DNA of 64,000 bases, from assembly GCF_002127325.2 (NCBI RefSeq), contig NC_035436.2:30291978-30355977 (forward strand), read 5' to 3'. The translations under genes and the position numbers were made by a program. Below are positions 44,931 through 55,280 of the stretch, one piece after another (positions within the stretch are counted from its first letter, which is position 1; each line of letters begins with the position of its first letter). Under the pieces are notes generated by a model. The model ran no database searches, had not been told where the DNA came from, and saw only the letters and a program-made list of their open reading frames with translations. The DNA comes from Helianthus annuus. Lineage: Eukaryota > Streptophyta > Magnoliopsida > Asterales > Asteraceae.

Positions 44931-45003
44931 ATTTATACCTGAAAATTGTCCTCCCTCGCGCCACGCGAAGAAGACATACATACCCGTCGCGTGGCGCGAC
45001 GGG
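44931..45003 (-). promoter_or_regulatory. E4 TATA box with upstream CpG-rich inverted repeats
   Basis: Minus-strand TATAAAT (44931-44937). Upstream on that strand are CCCGTCGCG-TGG-CGCGACGGG (44983-45003) and the 13-bp arm TCGCGCCACGCGA (44956-44968), which pairs with TCGCGTGGCGCGA inside the first palindrome. Confidence 0.75.
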
Positions 45004-45266
45004 TCTATTTCTTAGCCTAGGTTGTTTCGTGTCCCTATTAGCCTTGGTGAGCAAGTTAAACGAATCAATTTCGTTTCTACAGCAATTTAGAAGATAAACA
45101 TCACTAGGGTTTAACCCCCCCCCCCCTGAGTTTTAGGGGCCCTGATCCTGATTCCGATCGTTACGAAAATTTTAGGGTTTATGCGGAATCACTTGGGTTT
45201 CTCAATTAGGGTTTCCTTAATAATTAATTACCATCCTAATTATGGATTTTAGTGGCAGTTGTTACA

Positions 45267-45304
45267 TCCTCCACACCTTAAGAAAAATCTCGTCCTCGAG
45301 ATTT
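45267..45304 (-). promoter_or_regulatory. E4 PPT with AGGA-loop hairpin
   Basis: On the minus strand hairpin AAATCTCG-AGGA-CGAGATTT (45285-45304), then AAGGTGTGGAGGA abutting the LTR. Confidence 0.75.
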
Positions 45305-45650
45305 ACTAAAATAGATGAGGGTATTTTCGCTTCATCTTTGATTCCAGTTCCTAAGTGTACTCTGGTCCTTTCCTGGATTCCTATTAGCACTAGTCGTTTG
45401 GGTTTTGAGAAACTTGATCTATCTATCTTCAATTTGTAGTGGTTTCTCTACAGATTCAGCTTTTTATTTACCTCTACATCTTGAAGAGGTACTACCAGGG
45501 ATTTGTCAGATAAACATTTCTTGAGGTTGGATACATGAACATATCATGTACTCCAGCTAATTCTTCTGGTAGTTGTAAACGATAAGCTACTGGTCCTATC
45601 CGTTGGATCACTGGGAATGGCTTTACGTATAGCTTCTTTTCTTACCGAAT

Positions 45651-46643
45651 TTATAAATTCCTTTCTAAGAAAATACTTTCAATAGCATTTTGTCTCCAAC
45701 TCGAACTTCGATGGCTCTTGTTTATTATTTGTATAATTCTTCTAACCGTCTTCAGTCTTTTCTTCGTGATACTGAATATCACAAGTGTAGTTACTGAGGA
45801 TTTCCTTATCCTCATGTTTAATCTTTGCTCCAATATATATCTTAAATTCTTATGACCCATATGGATAGTAAACTTACTTAGATAATGTTTCCTAATTTTA
45901 AGGGTAACTTGTAGTTTCTAAATTTTTAAGCTTACAAGGGGTAAGGCTTTCTTCGTGCTTTTGCAATTGCCTTGATGCATACACAATTACCTTTTTGTGT
46001 TGCATTACCATACACCCAATTTCTAGCTTTGAAGCATCACCGTATACCTTTAAAATCTTCTGTTCTTTCTAGTAAGGCTAGGATTGGAATGTTTGTTAAT
46101 TTATGCTAGAGGCTTCTTTTTTGTTTAAGTTTTTATTTAGGATTAACTGTTTTAGCTTAGTTAAGGATATATCTATCTAAGAGAATCCTTAATAGACTGC
46201 CTATAGTATCTGGCTAAATTTACAAGATTCCTAATTTCCATTTAAGAATTACGAAATCTTCCATTTTAGTGATTTGCTGCTATCTTAGCAGGATCTAAGT
46301 GAATATCTTCATGATTCATCATGTGACTTTACGTAGTTTATTTCCTGTAATCATAAATACTTCTCCGGCGGGTGCCTGGATTTTCTATAAAGTTCTTATT
46401 ACGGAGAATTCGAGCAGGGTTGGTTACTACTCAATCTATTTCTAACACACATCAAACTCGGCTAATTTTATAGGAATTAGATTGGCGAAAAATTCTATGA
46501 CCTGAGAGTTCTATATTTTCCTTTTTGCCTATTTCGACTGAAAAGATTTGCCTAAGTTTGATTAATGATAGGTTAAGAGTTTGACAGAATGAAGTATTTA
46601 TAAAACCTTGGTTTGTACCAGAGTCAAATAATACTCGTACCAA
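45651..46643 (-). pseudogene. E4 protease and eroded pol remnants
   Basis: On the minus strand, protease VRVLFDSGTNQGFINTSFC (46452-46641) is out of frame with the end of gag. After a short gap come recognisable scraps of pol in shifting frames with stops: a VDPAKI-like RT tail near 46290-46330, an RNase H piece VIVYASRQLQKHEES near 45940-46000, and HKNLRYILEQRLNMR near 45810-45850. Most of RT and all of the integrase core are missing. This is degraded Ty3/gypsy pol with internal deletions, not an active enzyme. Confidence 0.7.
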
Positions 46644-47880
46644 CTATGATATCAGGAATGAGTTCAGCTTCCTGAGTAGTTAATTGAAAAGCTCTTGCGT
46701 TTTTCTTGGTAGTCCCTTCTGCAGGTTTCGTCTTTTCGTTTGCTGGATTGCCTAATTTCGGGCAGCTTGTTCTGAAGTGTCCGGGTTCTCCACAATTGTA
46801 GCAAGTGATTGCCTTCTTTTTCCTGCAATCCTCTTCTCGATGTCCTGGAATTTTGCAAAAATTGCAGCATCCTTTACATTTTCCAAAATGCTTTCCTTTG
46901 CAGATATCGCAAAATGGAATAGTGGAAAATCGCCCGTTTTCTCTTTTCTTAAAATTGTTACTATTACCTATATGAAATTCTTGGGAAATTTTCTGGGCTA
47001 AATCCTTCCTCCTATTTTCTTCCCGTGTGCGTACCAATCCGTCAGTTAGAGTGTTAGCTAATTCTACCGCATCGTCAATTGTGCGGGGTCTCGCAGCTTT
47101 GACAATGTCACGAATCTCACTAATCAAACCCCAGATATAGCGAGAGATAAGTACCGGTTCTGGCGAAGCCAGAGTAGGTACAATTCTGGCATACTCAAAG
47201 AATTTTGAAGTATACCCTCGGCAATCTACGTCCACCATTCGGTGACATAAAAACTTATTTGCCATTTGCTCTTTTTCATATTCGGGACAGAATTTCCTTT
47301 CTATTAATCGCTTAAATTCTTCCCACCCCATGGCATAGGCTACGTCACTTCCTTTGGCTTGTAATACTGTATTCCACCATTCTAATGCTTCTTCCTTGAA
47401 AAGGTGCGAAGCGTACATAACCTTATCTTCCTCAACACATTTACTTATTCTGATTACTGCCTCGGTTTTCTCTAACCAACGCAGTGCCGCAGTTGCCCCT
47501 TCATTGCCTGCGAACTCTACGGGTTTACAGGCAAGGAACTCCTTATAAGTGCAACCAGGCGTTGCAGTTTTCTTTTTCTTAGGGAGCGGAACTTGTCCTA
47601 GTTCCTTATCATGATTAGCATGATCATTGCCTCCATTTACGCTATTACTGAAGTTATCTTCAGAAATACGTTTGCTAGGAATGATTTGCTGTGGTTCTAT
47701 TGGATTTTTAACAGCAGTAACGATTGCTGGAATAGCGTTGGCTATCCCTTGAGCTATCATAGTGTTAGCTATCCCTTGAGCAACGATATTTTCTATATCC
47801 TGCCTAGTCATATATTGACCCCCTGACTGTTGCTCAGATTGATTACCCTCGTTAACTGGTTCGTTATTAGCATTTTCCAT
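46624..47880 (-). CDS. gag: E4 gag (Retrotrans_gag with two CCHC knuckles)
   Basis: Intact 418-residue ORF starting at ATG 47880. The N-terminal 100 residues are Gln/Asn-rich with a repeated IANTMIAQGIANAI-type helix. The capsid-like core starts at PGCTYKEFLACKPVEF and contains LEWWNTVLQAKG, the usual plant gypsy gag motif. Two zinc knuckles follow, CNFCKIPGHREEDC and CYNCGEPGHFRTSC. It should bind and package RNA for itself or related elements. An intact gag beside ruined pol suggests that only gag is under selection or that pol was lost recently. Confidence 0.85.
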   Translation of the reverse strand: MENANNEPVNEGNQSEQQSGGQYMTRQDIENIVAQGIANTMIAQGIANAIPAIVTAVKNPIEPQQIIPSKRISEDNFSNSVNGGNDHANHDKELGQVPLPKKKKTATPGCTYKEFLACKPVEFAGNEGATAALRWLEKTEAVIRISKCVEEDKVMYASHLFKEEALEWWNTVLQAKGSDVAYAMGWEEFKRLIERKFCPEYEKEQMANKFLCHRMVDVDCRGYTSKFFEYARIVPTLASPEPVLISRYIWGLISEIRDIVKAARPRTIDDAVELANTLTDGLVRTREENRRKDLAQKISQEFHIGNSNNFKKRENGRFSTIPFCDICKGKHFGKCKGCCNFCKIPGHREEDCRKKKAITCYNCGEPGHFRTSCPKLGNPANEKTKPAEGTTKKNARAFQLTTQEAELIPDIIVGTSII

Positions 47881-48108
47881 TGGATAACTAATTTATGAAT
47901 CAATAATTAGTATATAAGAAATAATTCAATGTTACATTTAATTGCACATAATCACGTAAACAAACCCAATTCTGTAAATTTTCTAAGATTTCCTTTATAT
48001 CATGCTTTTATATACAACCGTTTTATTTATTTACTTATACTGATTTTACTTATTACTATTACATAATCGTAATTGCATAACTCCTTTATCCTTTCGTTAG
48101 ATAATAGT

Positions 48109-48633
48109 CTAATAACGGTGTTTCCTTGGATTGTAATTCCAGGAGATTTGTTTCCCAATCTCTTGGATCCTATTCCCAACATTCATTAGTTCTTGACCCA
48201 AGTGGTGAAGTCTAGCTGTATTCTTGTTACTCTTTGGTAGATTCGGTAAAGGTTCTAGATTGAACTGAGGAAAAAGCTTATAGGGATTGTTCTGTAACTG
48301 TATTTCATGAGTCAACCATTCGTTTATGTCGAAAGGTCGCGAGTGTACTGAAAGGTTTGGAATAGCTGGTTCTAAGTTCATAGATAGTTGTGTTTCATTA
48401 ATAGTCTTGATAATACTATAGTCTGTTATTGTAAGATCTATTTCTTCTTGAGATGGTAACCCCTTAATTTGCCTAGAACTTTCTTCAATTTCCGGTTTCT
48501 TAGGCTCGAGAGGTAAAACATTAAATTCTATAGGTTCCTCCATATCTGGTATATACTTATTAAAATCTCTGGAAACTTCTACTCTTACTGGATAGAGATT
48601 TAAATTCTGAAGGGTATCAGACAAATTACTCAT
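48109..48633 (-). CDS. Extra ORF between PBS and gag in E4, unknown function
   Basis: A 174-residue ORF starting at ATG 48633 and ending at 48109, about 230 bp upstream of gag on the same strand. I do not recognise it. It is acidic and proline-containing in the middle (VLPLEPKKPEIEE), has a possible amphipathic helix near the end (LHHLGQELMNVGNRIQEIGK) and a basic C-terminus (NYNPRKHRY). There is no zinc knuckle or membrane segment. Standard Tekay elements have no coding sequence here. It could be an accessory protein or a chance survivor of captured sequence. Confidence 0.45.
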   Translation of the reverse strand: MSNLSDTLQNLNLYPVRVEVSRDFNKYIPDMEEPIEFNVLPLEPKKPEIEESSRQIKGLPSQEEIDLTITDYSIIKTINETQLSMNLEPAIPNLSVHSRPFDINEWLTHEIQLQNNPYKLFPQFNLEPLPNLPKSNKNTARLHHLGQELMNVGNRIQEIGKQISWNYNPRKHRY

Positions 48634-48933
48634 GCTGTTTGAAAATACACACACAATAACTAGGTCAGTATTTGTAATAATTTTGATAGAAATACGGGTG
48701 CAATTATCCGAACAACTAGAATTTTAAAGCATCCTAGGTTAAAAATTTATTTATTTACTAGAATAAGGCTTCTAGACTTGTAAAGACACTAAAGTTTTAG
48801 TTTTCTATATAAAATTTGTTCCATGCTATATGCGATTAATCAGATAATGAAACACATAATCACAGAATAGTAATTAATAAAATTTAAGTATTTTCTAAAT
48901 ACTTAATAGGCTTAAATCAGTGGCTTGATCAGT

Positions 48934-48946
48934 GGCTCTGATACCA
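48934..48946 (-). promoter_or_regulatory. E4 primer-binding site (initiator tRNA-Met)
   Basis: Minus-strand TGGTATCAGAGCC, eight bases from the LTR end. Confidence 0.9.
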
Positions 48947-48954
48947 CCTTTTTC

Positions 48955-50417
48955 TGTCACGGCCCCCGACCCGGTTTGACCCGTTTCGGGAGCCGCGGGA
49001 CAGAAAATCCCGTGGTATTTATTTTTATAGCGGAAGTCTTAACAGGATCGTTTTAAATTTAGAAAATTTGCCCGAGTATTATTTATTTACATTTAGGATA
49101 AACCCCGTAAATATCAAAATTTCATTATTTTACAAACATGTTTATTTATTTTATTTGAGCCACCACTTCAAGCTTGATAGTGCTCCGTAGCACGTGTTCT
49201 TAATTCAGGAGGTCACCTGAAACATGTTGTAAAAAGGTTTTGTCAGCGGGGAAATACTGAGTGAATCATTCATTTTGATAAAAATGACACATAGTTATAA
49301 ATTACAGCATAAGAGCGATTACTATGGCAGTATCTTAATTAATATCTGGTCTTGCCACCCGTGTGACGATGGTCATACCACTATTGGGTCCAGTCACCCA
49401 ATTAGTGACGTTTTTGTCACTGTTAGGTCTTATTAGCCTAACCCATGTTAGGGCTTATTGCCTAACCGTGAGAAATTAGTAATGTGCACAATACCCCACT
49501 AACCAGCGGTTAAGATAACCACGACTTAATCCCTGTAATTATAATACTTTGAAAATAATTTGAGGTATTGTAATACTTACTCACAAACGGTGAGAAAATA
49601 ATTTAAAAAGAAGAATGACTCACATTGCAGATTTAGCGGGCAAGGTATAAGCCTACTGATTTGCCTTGATTTAACCTAATTTAATAATAATGCACACACA
49701 ATAGGTTAGTAACTAATTCAGCAGTTACGTCAATTCACGAGATCAAACCCTCACAATGATTAACAAGTGCAATACTTAATAATTCAATCGGATTCACAAC
49801 GAATAACAGAGCATAGTCCGAATTCGAACAACACTCTAATATTCAAGTCGAAATCACGACGAATAATCAAAGTACAAGCTCAATTTGAGCAGCACTCGGA
49901 CAATCGTTGGATAGTTATAATCGATCGGACGTTGAATCGTAATAGCGATCGAGTTATTACCCTGATTGCGGCAGCACTTCGTGATCGGTGTGTGTTTTGT
50001 GTGAACGATATTCGCTATAACTCGATGGTTACAGAGAATTTGGACGTCGATTTTGTACCAAAGTTCAAGTGCCAACGTCCCTTATTTATACCTGAAAATT
50101 GTCCTCCCTCGCGCCACGCGAAGAAGACATACATACCCGTCGCGTGGCGCGACGGGTCTATTTCTTAGCCTAGGTTGTTTCGTGTCCCTATTAGCCTTGG
50201 TGAGCAAGTTAAACGAATCAATTTCGTTTCTACAGCAATTTAGAAGATAAACATCACTAGGGTTTAACCCCCCCCCCTGAGTTTTAGGGGCCCTGATCCT
50301 GATTCCGATCGTTACGAAAATTTTAGGGTTTATGCGGAATCACTTGGGTTTCTCAATTAGGGTTTCCTTAATAATTAATTACCATCCTAATTATGGATTT
50401 TAGTGGCAGTTGTTACA
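48955..50417 (-). repeat. E4 5' LTR (minus strand)
   Basis: Near-identical partner of 43802-45266; its hairpin array is at about 49382-49465. Confidence 0.92.
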
Positions 50418-52667
50418 CGACTCGAGACCGCTTGGTCTCGAGTGAACAGCAAGTGTAGGGCCGGTTAGGGCCTTGCGACCGAGAACCCAATCCGGAAACC
50501 CCTAAGCCCACTCGTGACGTTATATAAACCAACCCTCCCCTCCCTTAATCATTTTTACAACACACCTCTCACACTCACCCTCCTACTCTCCCCTCATTTC
50601 TCCTTCACTAAAACCCTAGCACAACCCACAACCGGCTGCAAGAACACTTTCGGATCGGCTCAAATTCATCACCCGGGACTCCACCTCATTGCTTTCTTGC
50701 ACACCCTTTGAGTACACTATAACCGGTTAGTGGTTTGAGCTCTCTTCTAGATGTTCATGTGTTAATAATGTCACTAGGATGAATATATATTATGTGTTAC
50801 TATGATTCTTGTGTATGGATGATGATTGTTTGCCATGTTTTGTGTGAATCAAAATGTGTGAAATGGATAACCGGTTAGCATGTTTATGTTTCGGAATGTT
50901 TAGATAGAAAGGATATTCATGATTGTGGTTGATTAAATATAATATGTCTCGGATTGAATTGTTTACATGTTATATGATGATGGTTATTGATGCTTGTTAT
51001 CCGGATGATGTTACGAGAAGGATTGGAGGGTTTTTATGCATGATCTCGGGGTTGGTTTGTTGATAAATGGGGTTGATTGTTCATAAGAAATTTCTTGAAT
51101 GTGTTTGGATATGGTAAGAACATGTATGAATGTCCTTGAAATATTTTGAATATGCCTTGTTTGATCTGTTTTAGACAAAATTTAGATAAGAAAACATGTT
51201 TAGTGGGGATAGTACACTGTTACATGAAAATGCAATTCTATTGGTCAGTACATTGCAGGTTCTAGAAGATTTGTTGTGCACGTAATCGCGGTTGCGAGTC
51301 GTAACCTTTGGTTGCGACTCGAGACCACATCAAGTCTTGTCGAGATCTCCCGGTTGCGAGTCGCAATCAACGCGTATCGAATCCGGTTGCGAGTCGTAAC
51401 CACTGCTGCTAAGTCGGAACCGCCAGTTGCGAGTCGTAACCTCTGGTTGCGACTCGTAACCAAAACGTGATAAACCGAGACCTCGGTTGCGAGTCGTAAC
51501 CTCGGTTGCGAGTCGCAACCACCCTTGTCTCGACTGGGCTATTTTGGTGTTATTGGGCTTTGACTGTTGGACTTTCTGTTGACTGGGCTACGTGTTGTTG
51601 CTGCTGATTGTATGTTTAGGGCTGACCCAATAACCCAACTGTTTGTTGTTGCGCATGTTATACGTGTTTGCTATATGTGTTTGCCGTACGTGTTCGCTAT
51701 GTGTTTATTTGTACCCAACTTGACCCATACTTGGTAACCATGCTAGGACGTGGTGACCAACATACTTGACCGGGTAAAATAATCTACCGAGCAACCCAAG
51801 GTGAGTTCACAACTTAAAAGCATGCGTCCCGGTGGTTTGGGACACGAGACTAAAACAACCCTATCCCCTTGTAAAGGGGATACCATTTACATTCCTTCCC
51901 TAGTTACTGGGAACAAACTTACTTTACCTTCCCTTGTATTGGGAAACCTTTTAGTTAATTACTGTTTATACGGAATGCAACCAAACGGCACTAAACGCAA
52001 CTCTATCACTCAAGTCCCTACTACATAATACCGATTAGTCGCCGGGGCCAGGCGAACGGGTTATTAGTTGATAGCGCTATTTAGGTTTTACCAACCTCAC
52101 ACCGTGCCATGGTATGGGATCGGTCGTGAACTAATGTACTCAGGCATCCGTCAATGATGATAGAACATTGACATCGGGGCATCCTGCGGAAACGCAAACG
52201 GTTACCTAGTGTTCGATATTGGAAAAACAGTTTAGTCGCTAACTTTTGGGGTAGCTCCCCATGGCATGTATAAACGGATAAATTAACTGGTGAAACAAGT
52301 TTTTGGTAATTAAAACTGGACAACTCGCGAACTCACTCAGCATTATTGTTGACCCCTTACTGCATGCTTTGCAGGTGGCCAGTGACTGGAGCAGCTGCTT
52401 GGGATGTGTAGTGGTCGTCTGCCCGTGTGTTGGGCATTTATCATGCTTACCTTATGAACATTGTTTAAAACTGTTTATTTATGCTTCCGCTACTTTTTAC
52501 TCTGAACTTAAAACATTGAACTCTAAACTTAACACTTGCTAATCGTATGGTTAGTAAGCACTATTTGGATATTAAATTTAATCATTCAGTATGATTGGTG
52601 GCTGGATCCTGGTCAGTCACGCCCTCGAAGCGGGTGTTATCCGCAGGTGGATTTTGGGGGTGTGACA
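50418..52667 (+). repeat. E2 3' LTR, second part
   Basis: Resumes with the second CGACT copy and runs to TGTGACA at 52667. It carries the palindrome and hairpin arrays of the 5' LTR. Confidence 0.93.
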
Positions 52668-52760
52668 CACTAACCACAAATTCCCCGTGGATACGATACC
52701 CTACTTACGTTATCTACGTAGTTTAATTAGGTTTTTGCATGACCCTTACGACAGTCATCA
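52668..52760 (+). repeat. E1 5' LTR, second part
   Basis: Starts with the second CACTA copy and ends GTCATCA at 52760, matching the end of the 3' LTR at 61714. Confidence 0.9.
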
Positions 52761-52763
52761 AAA

Positions 52764-52781
52764 TGGCGCCGTTGCCGGGGA
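52764..52781 (+). promoter_or_regulatory. E1 primer-binding site, tRNA-Asp type
   Basis: TGGCGCCGTTGCCGGGGA, three bases after the LTR; the form typical of Athila and Tat elements. Confidence 0.88.
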
Positions 52782-52940
52782 ATTAGTGCGCTTAGTGTTT
52801 TTTTAGTTAATTAGTTAGTAGTTAGTTGTTCTTTAAAAAAAAATTCTCAAAAACCCAAAAATATTTTTTTTTCTTATTATTTTTGTTAGTTTGATATTAC
52901 GCTCGGGTGTTTTGTTTGTGCTTGTGCAGGTCTTTGAAGC

Positions 52941-54017
52941 ATGGATCGAACTTATCAGCCCGAGTTTAATGAATTTGAGGGTGTTGATTTCTCGCAACAT
53001 AACCGACCAATGCATCAGCAAATGAATTTTCAAAACAGACAATCACCGACTCAAAACCGATTTGCTAGATATGATGTAGGTGAAGTGGATGGGTATTATG
53101 ACCAGTTTGGATGTGATGGGTATAATGATTTTGCGCCTCCACCGCAACAGTTTATTCAAAGAGGTCAGAATAGAGTCAGTTTGGGTGAGCAAAGGTTTAA
53201 TAATGCTCAACAGAATAGTTATGGAAGATCGAGTGTTCCAGCTGAAGGTCCGAATGATGAGATAATGGAAATGTTGAAACAAATGAAGAAGGATCTAGAG
53301 TTACGAGCTAAGGCATATCAAGCATTAGACAAGCAAGTTGCTCAGTTGGTGATTGAGGTGAAGGAAGTGGCAGACTCAAGAGATCAAGATAACTATGAAA
53401 GCAACTGGCAGACTCAAGAGAATGAGCAAGCGGGTCAACATGAGTCGGATGATAACTCCATCAATGAAAAGTTTGACACCATCATGGAGTTTTTGAAAGA
53501 TATTCAGAAAAGCAATGAGGTCAGAGATAGGGAGGTCAATGCGTTGTCACAGCAGGTTGGACATTTAGTTGAAGAAGTGGCTATCATCAGAAGAAATCAA
53601 GATCAGCTTCTTACTGATTTCCATGAAAATACATCTCACAATTCTTCTCACACGAGTGTCCACATAGATGAGGTAAGTACTCCTTTTTCTGAAATTTCTA
53701 TTGTTGAAACTCATTCACCCCAGGGTGTTGAGGGTGTGGCAGATGAGATAAATGGGTCTGAGTGTAAGAATGAACATGATCAGGAAATTAAAAGTTTTAC
53801 AAAATCTATAAATGGTTCAAATGGCAAGTTTTCTGAAATTGGTAATTTTAAAGTAAAAGTTCCATTTCCAGAAGCTTTAGTCGCAAACGAAAATTTAAGT
53901 AAACGGGCACCACCTAGGGGTGAAAGGTGGGAAAGTTTTGAAAAACTAAAAATAAATAAACCGTTTCTTAAACAAATTAAAGAGAGCCCTGATCATGTTG
54001 AGTGTTTAGAAAATTAA
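52941..54017 (+). CDS. E1 gag-derived ORF
   Basis: 358 residues from ATG 52941, about 180 bp after the LTR. The N-terminal half is Gln/Asn-rich and unlike a capsid. Two similar heptad-rich segments follow (NDEIMEMLKQMKKDLELR and NEKFDTIMEFLKDIQKS), a probable internally duplicated coiled coil. The last 60 residues (VPFPEALVANENLSKRAP ... FEKLKINKPFLKQIKESP) resemble the Athila gag-protease linker. The usual Retrotrans_gag core and zinc knuckle are not visible, so this is a gag replaced or reshaped at its N-terminus. It overlaps the protease frame by 16 bases. Confidence 0.6.
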   Translation: MDRTYQPEFNEFEGVDFSQHNRPMHQQMNFQNRQSPTQNRFARYDVGEVDGYYDQFGCDGYNDFAPPPQQFIQRGQNRVSLGEQRFNNAQQNSYGRSSVPAEGPNDEIMEMLKQMKKDLELRAKAYQALDKQVAQLVIEVKEVADSRDQDNYESNWQTQENEQAGQHESDDNSINEKFDTIMEFLKDIQKSNEVRDREVNALSQQVGHLVEEVAIIRRNQDQLLTDFHENTSHNSSHTSVHIDEVSTPFSEISIVETHSPQGVEGVADEINGSECKNEHDQEIKSFTKSINGSNGKFSEIGNFKVKVPFPEALVANENLSKRAPPRGERWESFEKLKINKPFLKQIKESPDHVECLEN

Positions 54018-54772
54018 GTAACCATAAACGATGTCACAAATTTCCTAAACATCTTAATCTAACTGCTAATGTGAACGCTGTTTTGATGGGTACCTCTCCC
54101 CCGAAAACTCAAGATCCAGGAACACCTGTTATTTCAATACAAATTGGTGATGTTAAATTAGACATGGCTTTGTTAGATCTTGGGTCTTGTGTGAGTATTT
54201 TACCAGGGAGTTTATATGATCAGTATGATTTTGGGTCACTACAAAAAGTTAAAACCACAGTGGTGTTGGCTGATCAAACTCCTATAGGTCTTAGGGGGAT
54301 TATAAAGAATGTGATTGTAAAAGTTGGTGAATTCTATTATCCCGTAGATTTCCTAGTGCTCGATTATGCTAAGAATGCACAACCAACTGTTATTCTAGGC
54401 AGACCGTTCTTAGCTACAACAAAGGCTATTATCAATTGTGCTGAGGGAACGGTCAGAATGAGGTTTGGGGATACGAAAATGAGTTTAAAGTTGTTTTCTA
54501 GTTCACCTAATCACAAAACTGATAAATGTGGATCTCCTGAAAAGGAGAATCAAACAGAGAAGAAAGAATGTTTTATGACTGACAGGGTACTTGAAGATAA
54601 AACAAAGAAGAAGTCAAAGAAAAAGAAAAGGAAAAATGCTAAGGAAGTTCTTGAGTTCGATTGTTACAGAGAAGCCTGTAAATGGTATGATCAGGTATGG
54701 GAAGAAACTGATGGTGAGAATAGAACAAACTCAGGAGCTGAAGGAAGGAAGCATCCTACGAGACCACCATAA
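54002..54772 (+). CDS. E1 retropepsin-like protease, -1 frame relative to the upstream ORF
   Basis: Aspartic protease typical of Athila: the active site region LDMALLDLGSCVSILPG (Asp codon 54176) has DLGS where most relatives have DLGA, and the second half includes TVILGRPFLATTKAIINC. The frame opens at a GTG with no ATG, so it must be reached by frameshift from the upstream ORF or is cut off by a one-base deletion in the AAAA run near 54011. A Lys-rich tail (TKKKSKKKKRKN) follows, and the frame stops at 54772 where RT would start. RT, RNase H and integrase are absent, so the element needs pol in trans. Confidence 0.7.
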   Translation: MFRKLSNHKRCHKFPKHLNLTANVNAVLMGTSPPKTQDPGTPVISIQIGDVKLDMALLDLGSCVSILPGSLYDQYDFGSLQKVKTTVVLADQTPIGLRGIIKNVIVKVGEFYYPVDFLVLDYAKNAQPTVILGRPFLATTKAIINCAEGTVRMRFGDTKMSLKLFSSSPNHKTDKCGSPEKENQTEKKECFMTDRVLEDKTKKKSKKKKRKNAKEVLEFDCYREACKWYDQVWEETDGENRTNSGAEGRKHPTRPP

Positions 54773-55240
54773 CCGACAACCCGGGTATGGTCCGGCTGAA
54801 GACCTTAACAAAAATTTAGCGCTGACCGGGAGGCAACCCAGGTTTTGTTTTTATTTCATCTGTTTTTGTTTTTTGTGTTTTTGTGTTCGAACCGGACAAG
54901 TGTGGGGAAGTCGGAGGAGGTTTGGTCGCTCGTTGAACCTATTTTCACTCGTTTCTCTTTGTTATTAACCGTTTAACCTGTTTTTGGGAGCTTGTGAGAT
55001 TTTTTTTGCAGGTGTCGATCGCTTTTGTCCATACTCAATCTCCATTTGGACGAAAGTGATTCGAGTTATGTCAAGACAAGCGTCCCGAGTTGAAGCAGCC
55101 GCGAACGAAATGTTATACGGTTGCGGTGGAACGAGGCTCAAAGGATTCAACCGCGTCAAATCAGGGGAGTCTGTTCCATTTGTTGTTGTATTTTTATTTC
55201 TATTTTTATTTTTAGTTTATTTGGTCAGTAGTTCTCGCTC
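54773..55240 (+). other. E1 post-protease region
   Basis: Contains the GCTGACCGGGAGGCAACCC sequence seen after coding regions in Athila relatives. A T-rich stretch gives a spurious hydrophobic ORF (55068-55301). Confidence 0.5.
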
Positions 55241-55280
55241 CATTGAGGACAATGTAGGAATTAAGTGTGGGGAGGGGAAA
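55241..55280 (+). promoter_or_regulatory. E1 internal PPT-like site with AGGA hairpin
   Basis: CATTG-AGGA-CAATG (55241-55254), then AAGTGTGGGGAGGGGAAA (55263-55280). Confidence 0.6.

Larger units (their letters stand above)
43802..45266 (-). repeat. E4 3' LTR (minus strand)
   Basis: On the minus strand TGTAACAACTGCC to GTCGTGACA. Confidence 0.92.
43802..50417 (-). mobile_element. E4: non-autonomous Ty3/gypsy element, minus strand, TSD CGACT
   Basis: LTRs 43802-45266 (1465 bp) and 48955-50417 (1463 bp) are flanked by CGACT copies (43797-43801, 50418-50422). The initiator-Met PBS is beside the right LTR, the PPT beside the left. It has an extra 5' ORF, an intact gag, a protease in another frame and eroded pol. 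The LTRs differ by about three substitutions plus a poly-C length change (12 versus 10). Confidence 0.92.
26430..52667 (+). mobile_element. E2: Tekay-type chromovirus (Ty3/gypsy), TSD CACTA
   Basis: Inserted in the E1 5' LTR between CACTA copies (26425-26429, 52668-52672). LTRs of 2455 and 2454 bp (after removing E4) differ by about three substitutions and one indel by eye. It has an initiator-Met PBS, an intact 1511-codon gag-pol and a PPT. It hosts E3 in the leader and E4 in the 3' LTR. Confidence 0.93.
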
